Positions 44,086-54,141 of a stretch of 64,000 bases of DNA are shown here, piece by piece (the first letter of the stretch is position 1; each line of letters starts with the position of its first letter). Both the position numbers and the translations under genes were made by a program. The stretch covers positions 1 through 64,000 of the forward strand of contig NZ_JADNYK010000007.1 of NCBI RefSeq assembly GCF_017810075.1, given 5' to 3'. This stretch comes from Pseudozobellia sp. WGM2. GTDB taxonomy: Bacteria > Bacteroidota > Bacteroidia > Flavobacteriales > Flavobacteriaceae. The notes under the pieces were generated by a model. The model made no database searches. It saw only the letters and a list, made by a program, of their open reading frames with translations, and was not told where the DNA came from.

Positions 44086-46911
44086 TTATTTTTTCTTCAA
44101 TAAACAGACCCAGTCGTCATGCTCGGTGCCTTTTGAATTTGGTGGTGCCCCTAATTCTCTTACAGCTCCGCCTTTTAAAGTTGTTATACTTCCCAACTGA
44201 AGTTCTCCCCCATTTAGGGGATCGAACCAATGCACTTCGAATTCTCCTTCGCCCTCCGATAAATTAATTGTCGCTTTTTTGGTATCTGGAAGAAACAAAG
44301 CATAGACCTTTCCCTTTTCTCGAAGACAATACGCTTCTTCTTTATTAAGCAGACCATGTTCCGGTTGCATCTGCCAGTAGGGTAGATTCTCTTCAAAAAA
44401 TACTCTAGCGTGATTGGATATTTCCCAAAGCTTGGATCTTTCTCGCCAGTCTTCCGAGTTTAGATCATTATGCGGGTGTTTTGCTCCAAAATACCATTCT
44501 ACACCGGCACCACCGGAAAGTAACGTGCCCCATAACACATACTTTCTTAAGCTATCATGGGTAGGGTCTTCACTATCAGTGACAGCACCTTGGTACCATT
44601 TTCCAATTTCATCCATGGTAATCAACCATCCGTTTCCTGCTGCTTCAGATTTCTCCTTCCATCTTTCTATTACTTCTGCGGTTTCTTTTCTTTCTTCTTG
44701 TTGTAAGGATAGCCCGTCTACATATTTGTACCCCACAATAGAATCTAAAATATCACTTCGTAAAGGGTCTTGTGAATGGGTGTGTAAAAGTACCGGATGA
44801 TTATATGGGTCAGACTCCTTTATAAATTTTGCCATTGCTTTTCTTTGGGCATCATTCTGCCCTAAGGGCGACCAATCTGCAGGTCCGTTTTCTTCACCTA
44901 AATTCCAATTAAGTGCCAAATGATGACCAAAACGCGCCATTAATTCATTGAAGTACAATTGTCTTAGTGGTCCCGTATCCCCTCCATCCAATAAGGTTTC
45001 ATTTTCCGTTTCCTGTAGAATGATATGCAACAACAATCCTTTGGACTGCATATGGCGAAAAACAATTTCCCACTGTTCTAGTTTACTTACATCAAAACGA
45101 TTGAACTCATCTGGTTTCACATAAGGCCAAACATCTTTTCCATCACCCAAAATATTCATTGTCAAGAAATAAACCGAATTCATTCCTGTAGAAGCAAGAT
45201 AATTTAGCGCTCCAATAAGAGCTTTTCCTGTTCCATCTTTCCAAGTAGGGTCACCAGTTTTCCAATCTTTTAGGTGTAAGGGATAGGAATGTATTTCATT
45301 AGTGGTACTTGCTTCGCCATCTTCATTGGAAGCCTCCATACGGTACGTATCATCAAAATCAACATAACCCAAAAGGTTTTCCGGACTGTTGGCCCCCACC
45401 TTCAACCAATATTTATCAGACCCCGTAAATCTATAATATCCGTTAGATGCTACGAGCCTACCATGAGCCCTAAAGTCGACACCTTCTTTATCTGATGCCA
45501 CTACTTTAAATGCTCCTGAGGCATTGGAAATAGAAACTTTATCTGCTGTGGAAACATCATTTTTTAAGGCAATGCTATCTTGATGGTACAATTTTGCAGA
45601 ATAGGACCAATCGCCCAGCTGCTCAGGGGTAAACCGAACGCTCCAAATATTTCCTTTATCTGTACCAGATTCTGAAGCATTTCCGTCTGCAGCATAAAAA
45701 CCTCGTATCGTATACTTGGTTTCCGCATTTTTGAACTCAACATGTAGCAGGTAGTTTAAAAACGGATTATCCGTAGCATTTTCAGAAGTTTCAGGTCCTT
45801 CGAAATCAAGTTCTATCGTATGCCATTGTTTTTTGATTTCAGTAAAATTAGTATTGGCAACTTCTCTACTTTCTTCTGTTTTTGACGGCAATTTCAACCT
45901 CTCGATCGTAGTCAGTTCGGGTCCGCCTCCACGGTTACCACTACCTGCAGCCATATAGACATAATTGCCAACGACGGCATAACCGGTGCCGTGCCGCCCT
46001 TGTATCATTGACGGCCAATTTCGCCACGTTTTCGCTTTGACGTCATAGGCCTGTACTTCGTTATGGGCAACTTCATGAGCTATACTTTCCCCTCCGCCAA
46101 CAATTACCTCACTCTTCCAAACAAATGCGGCATTCCCAGCTCTTTGAGTAGGAATAGCCAAATTATCGGTAACCTTTAGCCATTCATTTTTTTCAAAATC
46201 ATACACGTTACCATATTGATTGGTAAGCACCATGTCTTGATTAGTTTTCTTTGATGTCTTACGACCTGCAAAAGCATATAATTTGTTATTGGCCACAACA
46301 GCTTGAAAGTGATCGCGAGCGTCAGGGGCATCAGCCAATACATCCCATTCTCCTGTTATTGGATCATATACGTCAAACCACGGCTGGTAACCGTTCATAT
46401 GACCTTTGGTGATGCCACCCACTACATAAATTTTACCATTATAAGCGACAACACCTGCCCCACCTCTTCTGCGGTGCTCAGGAATTTCGTGACTATATAC
46501 ATACTCATCTTTCTCTGGGTAATAAATAACCACACGGTCTAACGGAGTTTCATTCGGCCATTGCCCGGTCATTCCTCCAATAAGGTACACAGCATCACCA
46601 ACAATTACGGGTTGAAAATGATGAATTTCTATAGGTGTTGGTGACTTTGCCGTCCAAGTATTGTTCTCCGTATCAAATACATCCGTGGGATTGATACGTC
46701 TACCTCCGATAAGCAGAATTTTGTTTTTATAAGCAACCATACCTGCTTCATGGCGGGCTGTCGGCTCTCCTTTTGCCTCAATTTGTTCCCATTGCCAAGT
46801 TTCTGTCTTGGTTGCGGCACACCCCATCAAGGATAAAGAACTTGCAAGAAATACAACGATATAATAGTGCTTTGAAAAGAAATTTGATTTACATGCTCTG
46901 GTACTTTTCAT
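44086..46911 (-). CDS. Kelch-repeat / DUF5060 / TIM-barrel glycosidase-like fusion lipoprotein
   Basis: A 941-residue lipoprotein (SLMGC, Cys31). Residues about 45-345 form a kelch propeller (NKILLIGGRR, DAVYLIGGMTG, GKIYVVGG, NKLYAFAGR, NYVYMAAGS). Then come DUF5060 (about 355-455, IELDFEGPETSE), a catalytic barrel (about 460-860) and a short beta C-terminus. The barrel has two well-placed glutamates, NWNLGEENGP and LITMDEIGKW, as expected for a retaining clan GH-A-like enzyme; the domain is related to DUF4038/apiosidase-like proteins. The target bond is unknown. The kelch part may bind glycan, which is unusual as a fusion. It is the last gene of PUL 2, 9 bases after GH5. Confidence 0.8.
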   Translation of the reverse strand: MKSTRACKSNFFSKHYYIVVFLASSLSLMGCAATKTETWQWEQIEAKGEPTARHEAGMVAYKNKILLIGGRRINPTDVFDTENNTWTAKSPTPIEIHHFQPVIVGDAVYLIGGMTGQWPNETPLDRVVIYYPEKDEYVYSHEIPEHRRRGGAGVVAYNGKIYVVGGITKGHMNGYQPWFDVYDPITGEWDVLADAPDARDHFQAVVANNKLYAFAGRKTSKKTNQDMVLTNQYGNVYDFEKNEWLKVTDNLAIPTQRAGNAAFVWKSEVIVGGGESIAHEVAHNEVQAYDVKAKTWRNWPSMIQGRHGTGYAVVGNYVYMAAGSGNRGGGPELTTIERLKLPSKTEESREVANTNFTEIKKQWHTIELDFEGPETSENATDNPFLNYLLHVEFKNAETKYTIRGFYAADGNASESGTDKGNIWSVRFTPEQLGDWSYSAKLYHQDSIALKNDVSTADKVSISNASGAFKVVASDKEGVDFRAHGRLVASNGYYRFTGSDKYWLKVGANSPENLLGYVDFDDTYRMEASNEDGEASTTNEIHSYPLHLKDWKTGDPTWKDGTGKALIGALNYLASTGMNSVYFLTMNILGDGKDVWPYVKPDEFNRFDVSKLEQWEIVFRHMQSKGLLLHIILQETENETLLDGGDTGPLRQLYFNELMARFGHHLALNWNLGEENGPADWSPLGQNDAQRKAMAKFIKESDPYNHPVLLHTHSQDPLRSDILDSIVGYKYVDGLSLQQEERKETAEVIERWKEKSEAAGNGWLITMDEIGKWYQGAVTDSEDPTHDSLRKYVLWGTLLSGGAGVEWYFGAKHPHNDLNSEDWRERSKLWEISNHARVFFEENLPYWQMQPEHGLLNKEEAYCLREKGKVYALFLPDTKKATINLSEGEGEFEVHWFDPLNGGELQLGSITTLKGGAVRELGAPPNSKGTEHDDWVCLLKKK

Positions 46912-46920
46912 TCAGTCCTA

Positions 46921-48042
46921 TTATTTTTTGTTTGTAATGATATCAATCAATTCTTGGTACGGGGTGCCGTCATCTGCTACGAGGCCAAAACTTCCGCTTT
47001 TATAATTCCAATTGGCGTGACCTATTCCCGTTTCTTCAACCAGGGCCATCATATCTTTATACCATGCCAAAGCCTCATGTTTAGGTGCTTTCTCAATAAT
47101 TCCGAATTCGCCACAATATAGCGGTAGACCTAAGGATTTTGCTTTTTGAATCGGTTTTTGCCATAATTCTAGCAAGACCTCTTTATCAAATTTTACATTT
47201 ACATATTGTTTCACCGATGGCTTCACGTTTTCGGGAAGGGCATTGAATTCTTTTTCGGTCAATAGAATGCCAGGATAATGAACAGGACCTTTATACTCCT
47301 TTAAGTTCGTCCAACTGGCATTGTAATGGCTCAACAGAAAAGGGGTGTAAAAATGAAAACTCAGTAGAATGTTCTTATCATTCTCCGGCACTTTTAGCTC
47401 ATCAAAAGTATCTACGGACTGCCATCGATTAGACCCAATAACAATCGTCCGTTCTGGCTCAAGCTCACGAATGGCGGTAAAGGCATTCTTCACTAGTTTG
47501 TTCCATGATTCATGGTCATCGGCCACTGCTTCGTTCATTAATTCATAGGCCACAAGAGAATTTGGGTATTTGCTCAGAGCTTTGGATAAATCGCGCCATA
47601 AGTCGAAGAATTTTTCTTGTTCCCTGGCATCTGTCCACAAGGGTTTTTCTTTGGCGTTAAAATGATGAGACCTAAGAATATGCAGGTCTACTATAACCTT
47701 TAGATTGTATTGCTCGCACCATTTCATACAATTATCCATTAGCTGAAAAGCATCTTCATGTCTTTCAACCTGATTATTCCACATTTGCTCTTCATCAATT
47801 GGCAACCTGATATGGTCAAATCCCATAGCAGCGATCGCTTTGATATCCTCTTTTGTAAAAAACTGCTCACGCTCCTCTCCTCTGCGACTACTTTGTGATA
47901 ACCAATGCGCAATATTGGTTCCTTTCTGAACGGTAAAATTCTCGCTATTGTTTTGCTCTTGAGACTGACCATAAGAGAAAGCCATCACCAATAACATTAC
48001 ACACTGGAATACGATTTTCATTATTTTTCTATATCGTTTCAT
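46921..48042 (-). CDS. GH5-family glycosidase
   Basis: A 373-residue enzyme from ATG 48042; 48021 is an alternative that begins directly at the signal peptide, and the longer frame to 48090 puts a basic tail before the signal, so I reject it. Signal ends FSYG-Q. GH5 barrel with RLPID, VDLHIL, the acid/base E in YELMNEAV (residue 171 from this start), HFYTP and the nucleophile E in LYCGEFG (residue 312). GH5 enzymes cut beta-linked glucans, mannans or xylans; the subfamily is not clear. It lies between DUF1501 and the kelch fusion in PUL 2. Confidence 0.9.
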   Translation of the reverse strand: MKRYRKIMKIVFQCVMLLVMAFSYGQSQEQNNSENFTVQKGTNIAHWLSQSSRRGEEREQFFTKEDIKAIAAMGFDHIRLPIDEEQMWNNQVERHEDAFQLMDNCMKWCEQYNLKVIVDLHILRSHHFNAKEKPLWTDAREQEKFFDLWRDLSKALSKYPNSLVAYELMNEAVADDHESWNKLVKNAFTAIRELEPERTIVIGSNRWQSVDTFDELKVPENDKNILLSFHFYTPFLLSHYNASWTNLKEYKGPVHYPGILLTEKEFNALPENVKPSVKQYVNVKFDKEVLLELWQKPIQKAKSLGLPLYCGEFGIIEKAPKHEALAWYKDMMALVEETGIGHANWNYKSGSFGLVADDGTPYQELIDIITNKK

Positions 48043-48224
48043 ATACTCAATTTTACCAATCTTTATTTTTCGATGCTTCTTTAATGACAACCTCAGACAT
48101 CATCTTTACTACGGCCATTGCACCAAACAATTCTTTCAAAAACATATAGAATTTCCATCTTTGAGCGACATAAAAACTTGACTAGTGACGCCGGTACTTC
48201 ATAAATCGAATATAGGAAAATTAT

Positions 48225-49676
48225 TTAGGCAATCGGCTTACCGAATAAGTCAAGAATAGGTTTGCCATGACCATCTGGAGTTGTGTAAAACGGTCTACCC
48301 TCGATAGTGTACTCCGTTTCAGGGTGTATACCCAAGGCGTGATAAATGGATTGATGTACTTGATCGATGACCACCGGATTTTCTATGGAAGAACAAGGTC
48401 TTTCATCAGCGGTTTTTCCATACACCAAGCCTTTTTCAATACCACCGCCCCATAAAAGAATCGAACTGCCATCTGTAAAATGGCGGTGCATTCCGTAGAA
48501 TTTCTCATCTTCGATGATATCCGGTTGGTCCACTTGATCTTTTACTTTTTCACCCGGTCTTCCTTCTAGAATGGCATCACGGCTAAACTCACTTGCCAAA
48601 ATAATTAACGTGCGATCTAAATGCCCACTTTCATCCAAATCCTTCACCAACTGGGCAATAGGCCTATCTATCAACTCTTTCATTTTCTTGGCTCGGGTAT
48701 GACCGTTTTCGTGTGTATCCCATCCTAAGAAAGGCTCGTATTCAGTAGAAACACTAATAAACCTACCCCCATTTTGGGCCAACCGCTTTGCCAAAAGACA
48801 ACCAAGGCCAAATCTTCCAGTATTATAAGTATCGTACACCTCTTTGGGTTCTTCTGACAAATCAAAAACCTTTGCCTCCGGGGAGTTCAATAGACGGTAC
48901 GATTGCTCCATTGAGCGCATGAGCGATTCTTTTTGATAATCGCTGCCCTCTTGCATGAACGAACTTTTATTGGCCAACTCTTTATAAAGCTTATAACGGG
49001 CTTCGAAACGTTTCAATGACATTCCTTTTGGTGGGCGCACACTGTCAAGTCCGCCCGCCGGATCAGGTATTAAAAACGGACCAAATTCGGTGCCCAAAAA
49101 CCCTGCGGAGTGAAACGCTTTTAATTCTTCCGCCTCACCCACCGTAAAACGCTGCCCCATCGCTATAAAAGGAGGAATCACAGGATTGACCGGCCCTAAT
49201 TCTTTAGCTATCCATGCTCCTATATGAGGTGCCTGTACCGATTGTGGCGGTTCATAGCATGTATGCCAATGATACTGGTGCCGAGTATGCAGAATATGAC
49301 CTAAATCAGCCGATTTATAAGACCGAATAATGGCCCCTTTATCCATCACTCCTGCTATAGATTCCAGCCCCTTAGAAAAATGCAGGCCATCGACCACCGT
49401 GGGTATTTTTGGAAAAGTACTTAAAACTCTTTTACTCTCTACCCCCTTTTCATAAGGCACGTAGGCCTTTGGGTCAAATGTTTCGGTGTGGGCCATACCA
49501 CCTGCCATCCAAAGGAGAATGACCGTATCTGCCGTTGATGGCAGGGAAGAGGGGCCTTTTGAACAAGAGCTCAAAAAACTGGCCAATGGAATACTCGTAG
49601 CGGATGCCGCCAAACTGGCTGCCGACATTTTCTTAATGAACTCTCGTCTTGTATTATTCTCTTTCATCTTTCTCAA
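48225..49676 (-). CDS. DUF1501 protein with twin-arginine signal
   Basis: A 483-residue protein with a Tat signal: TRREFIKKMSAASLAASA (about 8-25), followed by a possible lipobox-like LSSC. The mature part is DUF1501, a relative of the alkaline phosphatase/sulfatase superfamily: LLWMAGGMAHTETFDPK, LGHILHTRHQYHWH, PPFIAMGQ, WDTHENGHT, IILASEFSRD and a final GMHRHFTDGSSILLWGGGI. DUF1501 genes are usual partners of PSD1 cytochrome genes, as here (gap 30 bases). Folding with a cofactor before export is implied by the Tat signal. The substrate and reaction are unknown. Confidence 0.88.
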   Translation of the reverse strand: MRKMKENNTRREFIKKMSAASLAASATSIPLASFLSSCSKGPSSLPSTADTVILLWMAGGMAHTETFDPKAYVPYEKGVESKRVLSTFPKIPTVVDGLHFSKGLESIAGVMDKGAIIRSYKSADLGHILHTRHQYHWHTCYEPPQSVQAPHIGAWIAKELGPVNPVIPPFIAMGQRFTVGEAEELKAFHSAGFLGTEFGPFLIPDPAGGLDSVRPPKGMSLKRFEARYKLYKELANKSSFMQEGSDYQKESLMRSMEQSYRLLNSPEAKVFDLSEEPKEVYDTYNTGRFGLGCLLAKRLAQNGGRFISVSTEYEPFLGWDTHENGHTRAKKMKELIDRPIAQLVKDLDESGHLDRTLIILASEFSRDAILEGRPGEKVKDQVDQPDIIEDEKFYGMHRHFTDGSSILLWGGGIEKGLVYGKTADERPCSSIENPVVIDQVHQSIYHALGIHPETEYTIEGRPFYTTPDGHGKPILDLFGKPIA

Positions 49677-49706
49677 ACTTTATATGCGAAAAACCCATTA
49701 CTATCT

Positions 49707-52541
49707 TTAATTGATAAACTGAAACTCCGGTAAGACCAACGTAGACCAAAATACATCTTGCAAACCTTCTTTACTCGCATTCTCCCCTAGTATGCCCATC
49801 AACAATGCACTTTCTTCTTCGGAGGGATTTCTACCGAAAGATTGTTGGTATAGATTGTCAACTATTTTCTGACTATCCTTATCATACGCTTTCAGCCAGC
49901 GTTCGGCGCCCTCCTCTAGCACTCCATTGAAAAACTCTCCATTCGTAAGCTCCAAGGCTTGTAATAAAGTGGCATTATCATCCCTCGTTGTAGCGACATT
50001 TTCGCGACTTGGCCTACCCAATGCTTTCATGAACGGGTGTTGCTTTACCAAACTGGCTCTTGCGAATTCCCCATTTTCATCATTGAAATTGAAATTGACC
50101 AATTTGCCCCAATTCGCTGTACCATAATTTCTCACTTGGTTCCAAGAAGTATCATCAAAATGAATGGATGTCCACTCCCCCTTGGGGATGTCGGCACTAC
50201 TTTTCCATGTGGTATCGGAATCTATCTGTATCTCATTTTCAGTTTCAAACTTGATTTTCATTGAAAACAGCACTCCCGCCGGGTTGGCAATCGTTCCTTC
50301 ATTTTCTCCTTCGATAGCGATCACATTTTTTCCTGGTTTTAAAAATTGGGTCACATCATATTTACCAACCCTTTTCCAATCATTTCCGGAAGCAATTTTT
50401 TCACTATTTACATATATCACATAGGAATGATCGACAGATAATAAAGCAGTCGCTTCGGAAATTGTCCCGCCCGACAAACTAAATGTTTTACGAAAATACC
50501 TTTTGCCGGGCTCGGGAAGCACGTCGCGGTCAAACTTGACCTCTCTATGCCATACTCGCTGCGCTTTCAACTCAGCATGTGAAGGGTCATACTCCACCGT
50601 ATGGTACACCGGAAATACGATTTGACTCACCGCATCGGAAAACTGCTCGGCACTTAAGCGTCTTACAATCGGCCCGGTAAAGACATAATCAGCTTTCAAA
50701 TCTTCTACCCTATCATACTTCGCCGCGCGCAATTGGTACGTTTTGGAAGTCATGATTCGCTTGATCAAATGCTTCAAATCATAACTAGATTCAATAAAAT
50801 CGGCGGCAAGCCAATCGAGTAAGTCGCCATTCCATGGTTCATTATCCATTTCATCTAGAGGTTCAATAATTCCACGGCCCATCAGTCTTTGCCAAATTCT
50901 GTTGGTTATGGTTCGGTACAAGCGGCCATTATCGGGCTGCACCATTACTTTCGCCAAGTTCAACAACCGTTCTTCTAGGCTTTCGCCCTCTACTTCGCCC
51001 AATTCAGGGTACAGAAAGTTAACCTCGGCCATTCTACCCAATGGTTTGTCGCAACGGTTCAATTCTAAAACCGAATCGGCAAATATCGAGGCAAAGCCAT
51101 AAGATTGCTCCAAAGTAAGATTACTCACAAAGCTGTTATGACAAGAGGCACATTTTACGTTGACACCCATTAAAGATTGACCTATATTTTGAGCGGCCTG
51201 CATTTCGGTACGTTGACTGGCGTTGACCACACCTCGCCATTCAATGCCTTTGATAAAGCCTTCGGAAGCCTCAGATGGGTTTACCAATTCACTTACCATT
51301 TGGTCATAACCCTTATTTGTAAGTAGCGAATTATACAACCAGTCGGTAATCTGCTTTCTTCCCCCTGTAATAAACCCTGTTCCACTATAGTCATTGCGCA
51401 ATAAATCATTCCAAAAACTGATCCAATGCTGCGTGTAATTGTGTTTATCGTTCAAAAGGGAATCGATAAGAGCTTCCCTTTTATTAGAATCGGAATCATT
51501 TACAAACTTCTCAATCTGTTGGGTTGATGGCAGCAACCCAACAATATCTAGGTATGCCCTGCGAACAAATAAGTGGTCATTTACTTCTTGGGGCCATTCT
51601 GTGCCCTTTTCCTCAAAATACGAGTCAACCAATTTGTCTATAGGATGGGATTGTACGGAAGTTGGCAAAGAAGGCATGTTTAATGCCAATTCGGCCTCAG
51701 GAAACACTTTTAATGTTTGGTCTGACCAATGGGCTCCGTTCTTGATCCACATTTCAACCAATTTGATTTCACTGGATTTTAAAACTTTTCCTTTTTTTGG
51801 CATTACCTCATCATGATTGGGAGACAATGTAATTCTCCGAAAAAGTTCACTTTCCTCCGGTTTGCCAGCCACTACCGATAAGCCGGATTCGCCACCTGCA
51901 AAAACCCCTTCTTTACTATCCAAAACCAAACCACCCTTCTGTTTGTTCTGGCTGTGGCATTGATAGCAGTTATGGGCAAAAATGGCCCTTACCTCTAAAT
52001 TTAAACGGTCTTGCTGCGCGGTATCCAACGAATCGACCTGCTTGAGTTCAGCCAATAAAGCGACCCCTTTACTATCGTCATAACCTTCATCACTACCGGG
52101 CAAAACACCTGTTAAAAAGTCTTCCCCATGGGTGAGGTTGGCACCTAGATGCCCTGTGATGGTCAGTAAAATGACCGTGGTCATCAAAACGCCTCTATAT
52201 AGGCGAAAATCTTTGATTTTTCCTTGAAGAGTTCGTTGCAGTAAAATTGATGCGGCGATGGAAAAAACAGCTGTCGCTATGCCAATATATTGGTGTTTAT
52301 CGACCAAATCTCCGCTATAGTCATCTTGAGATTTCAAGAACCACCCAAAGAGGGTAGATAAAATAGCCGAAACGGCACCGATTATGACCATCCAACGAAT
52401 ACCTTCACGAAGTCCCTTTCGTTTTCCATTGAGCGTCAAAAGCTCCATGAAAAGAGCAACTACTAGCAGCCCAATGGGAAAATGAACCATTAGGGGGTGA
52501 AGTCTTCCGAGAAATTGAAGTATCCAATCAAAACTTTCCAT
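49707..52541 (-). CDS. PSD1-type cytochrome protein (DUF2231/PSCyt1/DUF1549/DUF1553)
   Basis: A 944-residue membrane protein. Four transmembrane helices at about 15-130 belong to a DUF2231-like anchor. A planctomycete-type cytochrome domain follows with haem motif C192-YQ-C195-H196. DUF1549 starts at about 290 (YLDIVGLLPSTQQIEKFVND) and contains a second CxxCH (KCASCH). Then come DUF1553 parts (TNRIWQRLMGRGIIEPLDEMD) and a galactose-binding-like insertion (YVIYVNSEKI). Such proteins are abundant in planctomycetes and appear in marine Bacteroidota glycan loci; they are thought to oxidise sugar parts outside the cytoplasm. Two haem sites plus the Tat-exported DUF1501 partner support a redox pair. 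The reaction is unknown. Confidence 0.88.
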   Translation of the reverse strand: MESFDWILQFLGRLHPLMVHFPIGLLVVALFMELLTLNGKRKGLREGIRWMVIIGAVSAILSTLFGWFLKSQDDYSGDLVDKHQYIGIATAVFSIAASILLQRTLQGKIKDFRLYRGVLMTTVILLTITGHLGANLTHGEDFLTGVLPGSDEGYDDSKGVALLAELKQVDSLDTAQQDRLNLEVRAIFAHNCYQCHSQNKQKGGLVLDSKEGVFAGGESGLSVVAGKPEESELFRRITLSPNHDEVMPKKGKVLKSSEIKLVEMWIKNGAHWSDQTLKVFPEAELALNMPSLPTSVQSHPIDKLVDSYFEEKGTEWPQEVNDHLFVRRAYLDIVGLLPSTQQIEKFVNDSDSNKREALIDSLLNDKHNYTQHWISFWNDLLRNDYSGTGFITGGRKQITDWLYNSLLTNKGYDQMVSELVNPSEASEGFIKGIEWRGVVNASQRTEMQAAQNIGQSLMGVNVKCASCHNSFVSNLTLEQSYGFASIFADSVLELNRCDKPLGRMAEVNFLYPELGEVEGESLEERLLNLAKVMVQPDNGRLYRTITNRIWQRLMGRGIIEPLDEMDNEPWNGDLLDWLAADFIESSYDLKHLIKRIMTSKTYQLRAAKYDRVEDLKADYVFTGPIVRRLSAEQFSDAVSQIVFPVYHTVEYDPSHAELKAQRVWHREVKFDRDVLPEPGKRYFRKTFSLSGGTISEATALLSVDHSYVIYVNSEKIASGNDWKRVGKYDVTQFLKPGKNVIAIEGENEGTIANPAGVLFSMKIKFETENEIQIDSDTTWKSSADIPKGEWTSIHFDDTSWNQVRNYGTANWGKLVNFNFNDENGEFARASLVKQHPFMKALGRPSRENVATTRDDNATLLQALELTNGEFFNGVLEEGAERWLKAYDKDSQKIVDNLYQQSFGRNPSEEESALLMGILGENASKEGLQDVFWSTLVLPEFQFIN

Positions 52542-52604
52542 AAATCAATCAAATTTTATGTTGATGGAATTATATCAACTTACCAACTCTTCAATCTAAA
52601 GAGA

Positions 52605-54110
52605 TCAATATCCGTCGTTTTGCTTTAAATTTTTATTTACCAGCAATTCTCTTTCCGGCAGCGGGAAAAGCACTTCAAAAGCATCAAACTGATAATCGGA
52701 CGGAGAAAAACCTATTTGGCCTCGAGGCGTAGTAGGGTTGTTTCTTTCTCTTTCACCATGGGCATTTAAGAAGCTAACTAGCTCAGCTGTACTAAAGGTA
52801 CGTTTTAAATCGAACCAACGGTGGTTTTCAAATGCCAGCTCTATTCTTCTCTCGTGCCTTAGAACATTACGAAACTCACCTTGTGACAAGCCTCCCAAAG
52901 ACTCCAATCCTGCACGCTCCCTAACTTCGTTCAAATAGCCGTAGGCTTGTGCATTCGGGCCAGATTCTTCGTTGATGGCTTCCGCCAACATTAAAAGCAC
53001 ATCTGCATACCTTAGCACAGGCCAGTTGTCATCAGGTCTTGACTGAATGGAATGTGGATGATGAAACTTTTCTATGAAAGGTACCGCCACATACTCATCA
53101 TTGTTGTTGATGTAGCCCTCACTTATTGAAACCGCTTTGCGCAAATCACCTTCTTCATAGGAACTAATGAGGTCATTGGTAGGGATGTTCCATCCACCCC
53201 CATTAATACCAGGAAAACCCGTGACTGCACCCTCCGAAAAAAGCGGATAAAAATTATAGATAAAACCACTGGATTCACCCAAATCGTTGCCTCCTTGAAA
53301 TTGTACTTCAAAAATTGATTCAACATGGTTCTTGTTGTTAGGATCAAAAACAGCCCCATAATCAGGTAACAAGTCATATATACCCAAATCGATTACTGCT
53401 TCAAGAGTTGTTATAGCCTCGCTATAGTCTGCTAAAGTCAAGTAAACCTTGCCCAATAAAGTTAAAGCCGCACCCTTCGTAATTCGGCCCGCTTCTGAAG
53501 AATCATAAATGGCCGGCAAAGCGGAGACAGCAAAATCGAGATCGCTTTTGATCAGTTCATACACCTCTGATTCGGGTGAACGGGAATATTCAAAAGATTC
53601 TGAGGGATCCCCAATCGGTTCTGTAATCAAAATGGCATCACCGAAGTATTGAGCCAATAAAAAATAATAATACGCCCTGAAAAATTTGGCTTCGCCCTCT
53701 AATCTTGCTTTCGAAGTAGCATCAATTTCAGCTTCAGAAAGTTTAAAAAGCACCGTATTGATATTACCCAATGTATTATAAATATTTCGGTATGCAGTAT
53801 AGATCAAACTAGTGTTCGAATTCATTTGCCAATATTCTACCGACTCTATGTTCGGCCCCTGCCCCCTATTGCCTTCGTTAAAATGCACAGTGGTATTATC
53901 GGAGACGAACTCTTGCAACAACCATTGGTCTGCGGTAATGGTCTGCAATTGCCCGTAAATACCAAAAACCGCTTGTTCTAACTGATTTTCGGTATTGTAG
54001 AATGTTTCTTCACCTAATTGTGTGGGGTCGGTCTTATCAAGAAAGTCTTTACTGCAAGAGAATACTAAAGCCGCCAGAATAAAAACTCCTATTTTATATA
54101 TCGTTTTCAT
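52605..54110 (-). CDS. SusD/RagB-family surface glycan-binding lipoprotein
   Basis: A 501-residue lipoprotein (LVFSC, Cys19). SusD pattern: FLDKTDPTQLGEETFYNTENQLEQ at the start of the mature part, LEGEAKFFRAYYYFLLAQYFGDAILI, and near the end LRYADVLLMLAEAINE, YLNEVRERAGL and ERRIELAFENHRWFDLKRT. It pairs with the STN-type SusC 31 bases upstream. Residue count is normal for the family. The glycan is not evident from sequence, and the protein is clearly different from the SusD of PUL 1. Confidence 0.95.
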   Translation of the reverse strand: MKTIYKIGVFILAALVFSCSKDFLDKTDPTQLGEETFYNTENQLEQAVFGIYGQLQTITADQWLLQEFVSDNTTVHFNEGNRGQGPNIESVEYWQMNSNTSLIYTAYRNIYNTLGNINTVLFKLSEAEIDATSKARLEGEAKFFRAYYYFLLAQYFGDAILITEPIGDPSESFEYSRSPESEVYELIKSDLDFAVSALPAIYDSSEAGRITKGAALTLLGKVYLTLADYSEAITTLEAVIDLGIYDLLPDYGAVFDPNNKNHVESIFEVQFQGGNDLGESSGFIYNFYPLFSEGAVTGFPGINGGGWNIPTNDLISSYEEGDLRKAVSISEGYINNNDEYVAVPFIEKFHHPHSIQSRPDDNWPVLRYADVLLMLAEAINEESGPNAQAYGYLNEVRERAGLESLGGLSQGEFRNVLRHERRIELAFENHRWFDLKRTFSTAELVSFLNAHGERERNNPTTPRGQIGFSPSDYQFDAFEVLFPLPERELLVNKNLKQNDGY

Positions 54111-54141
54111 TGATTTACTTTTTTAGATAGTTGATTTGAGT

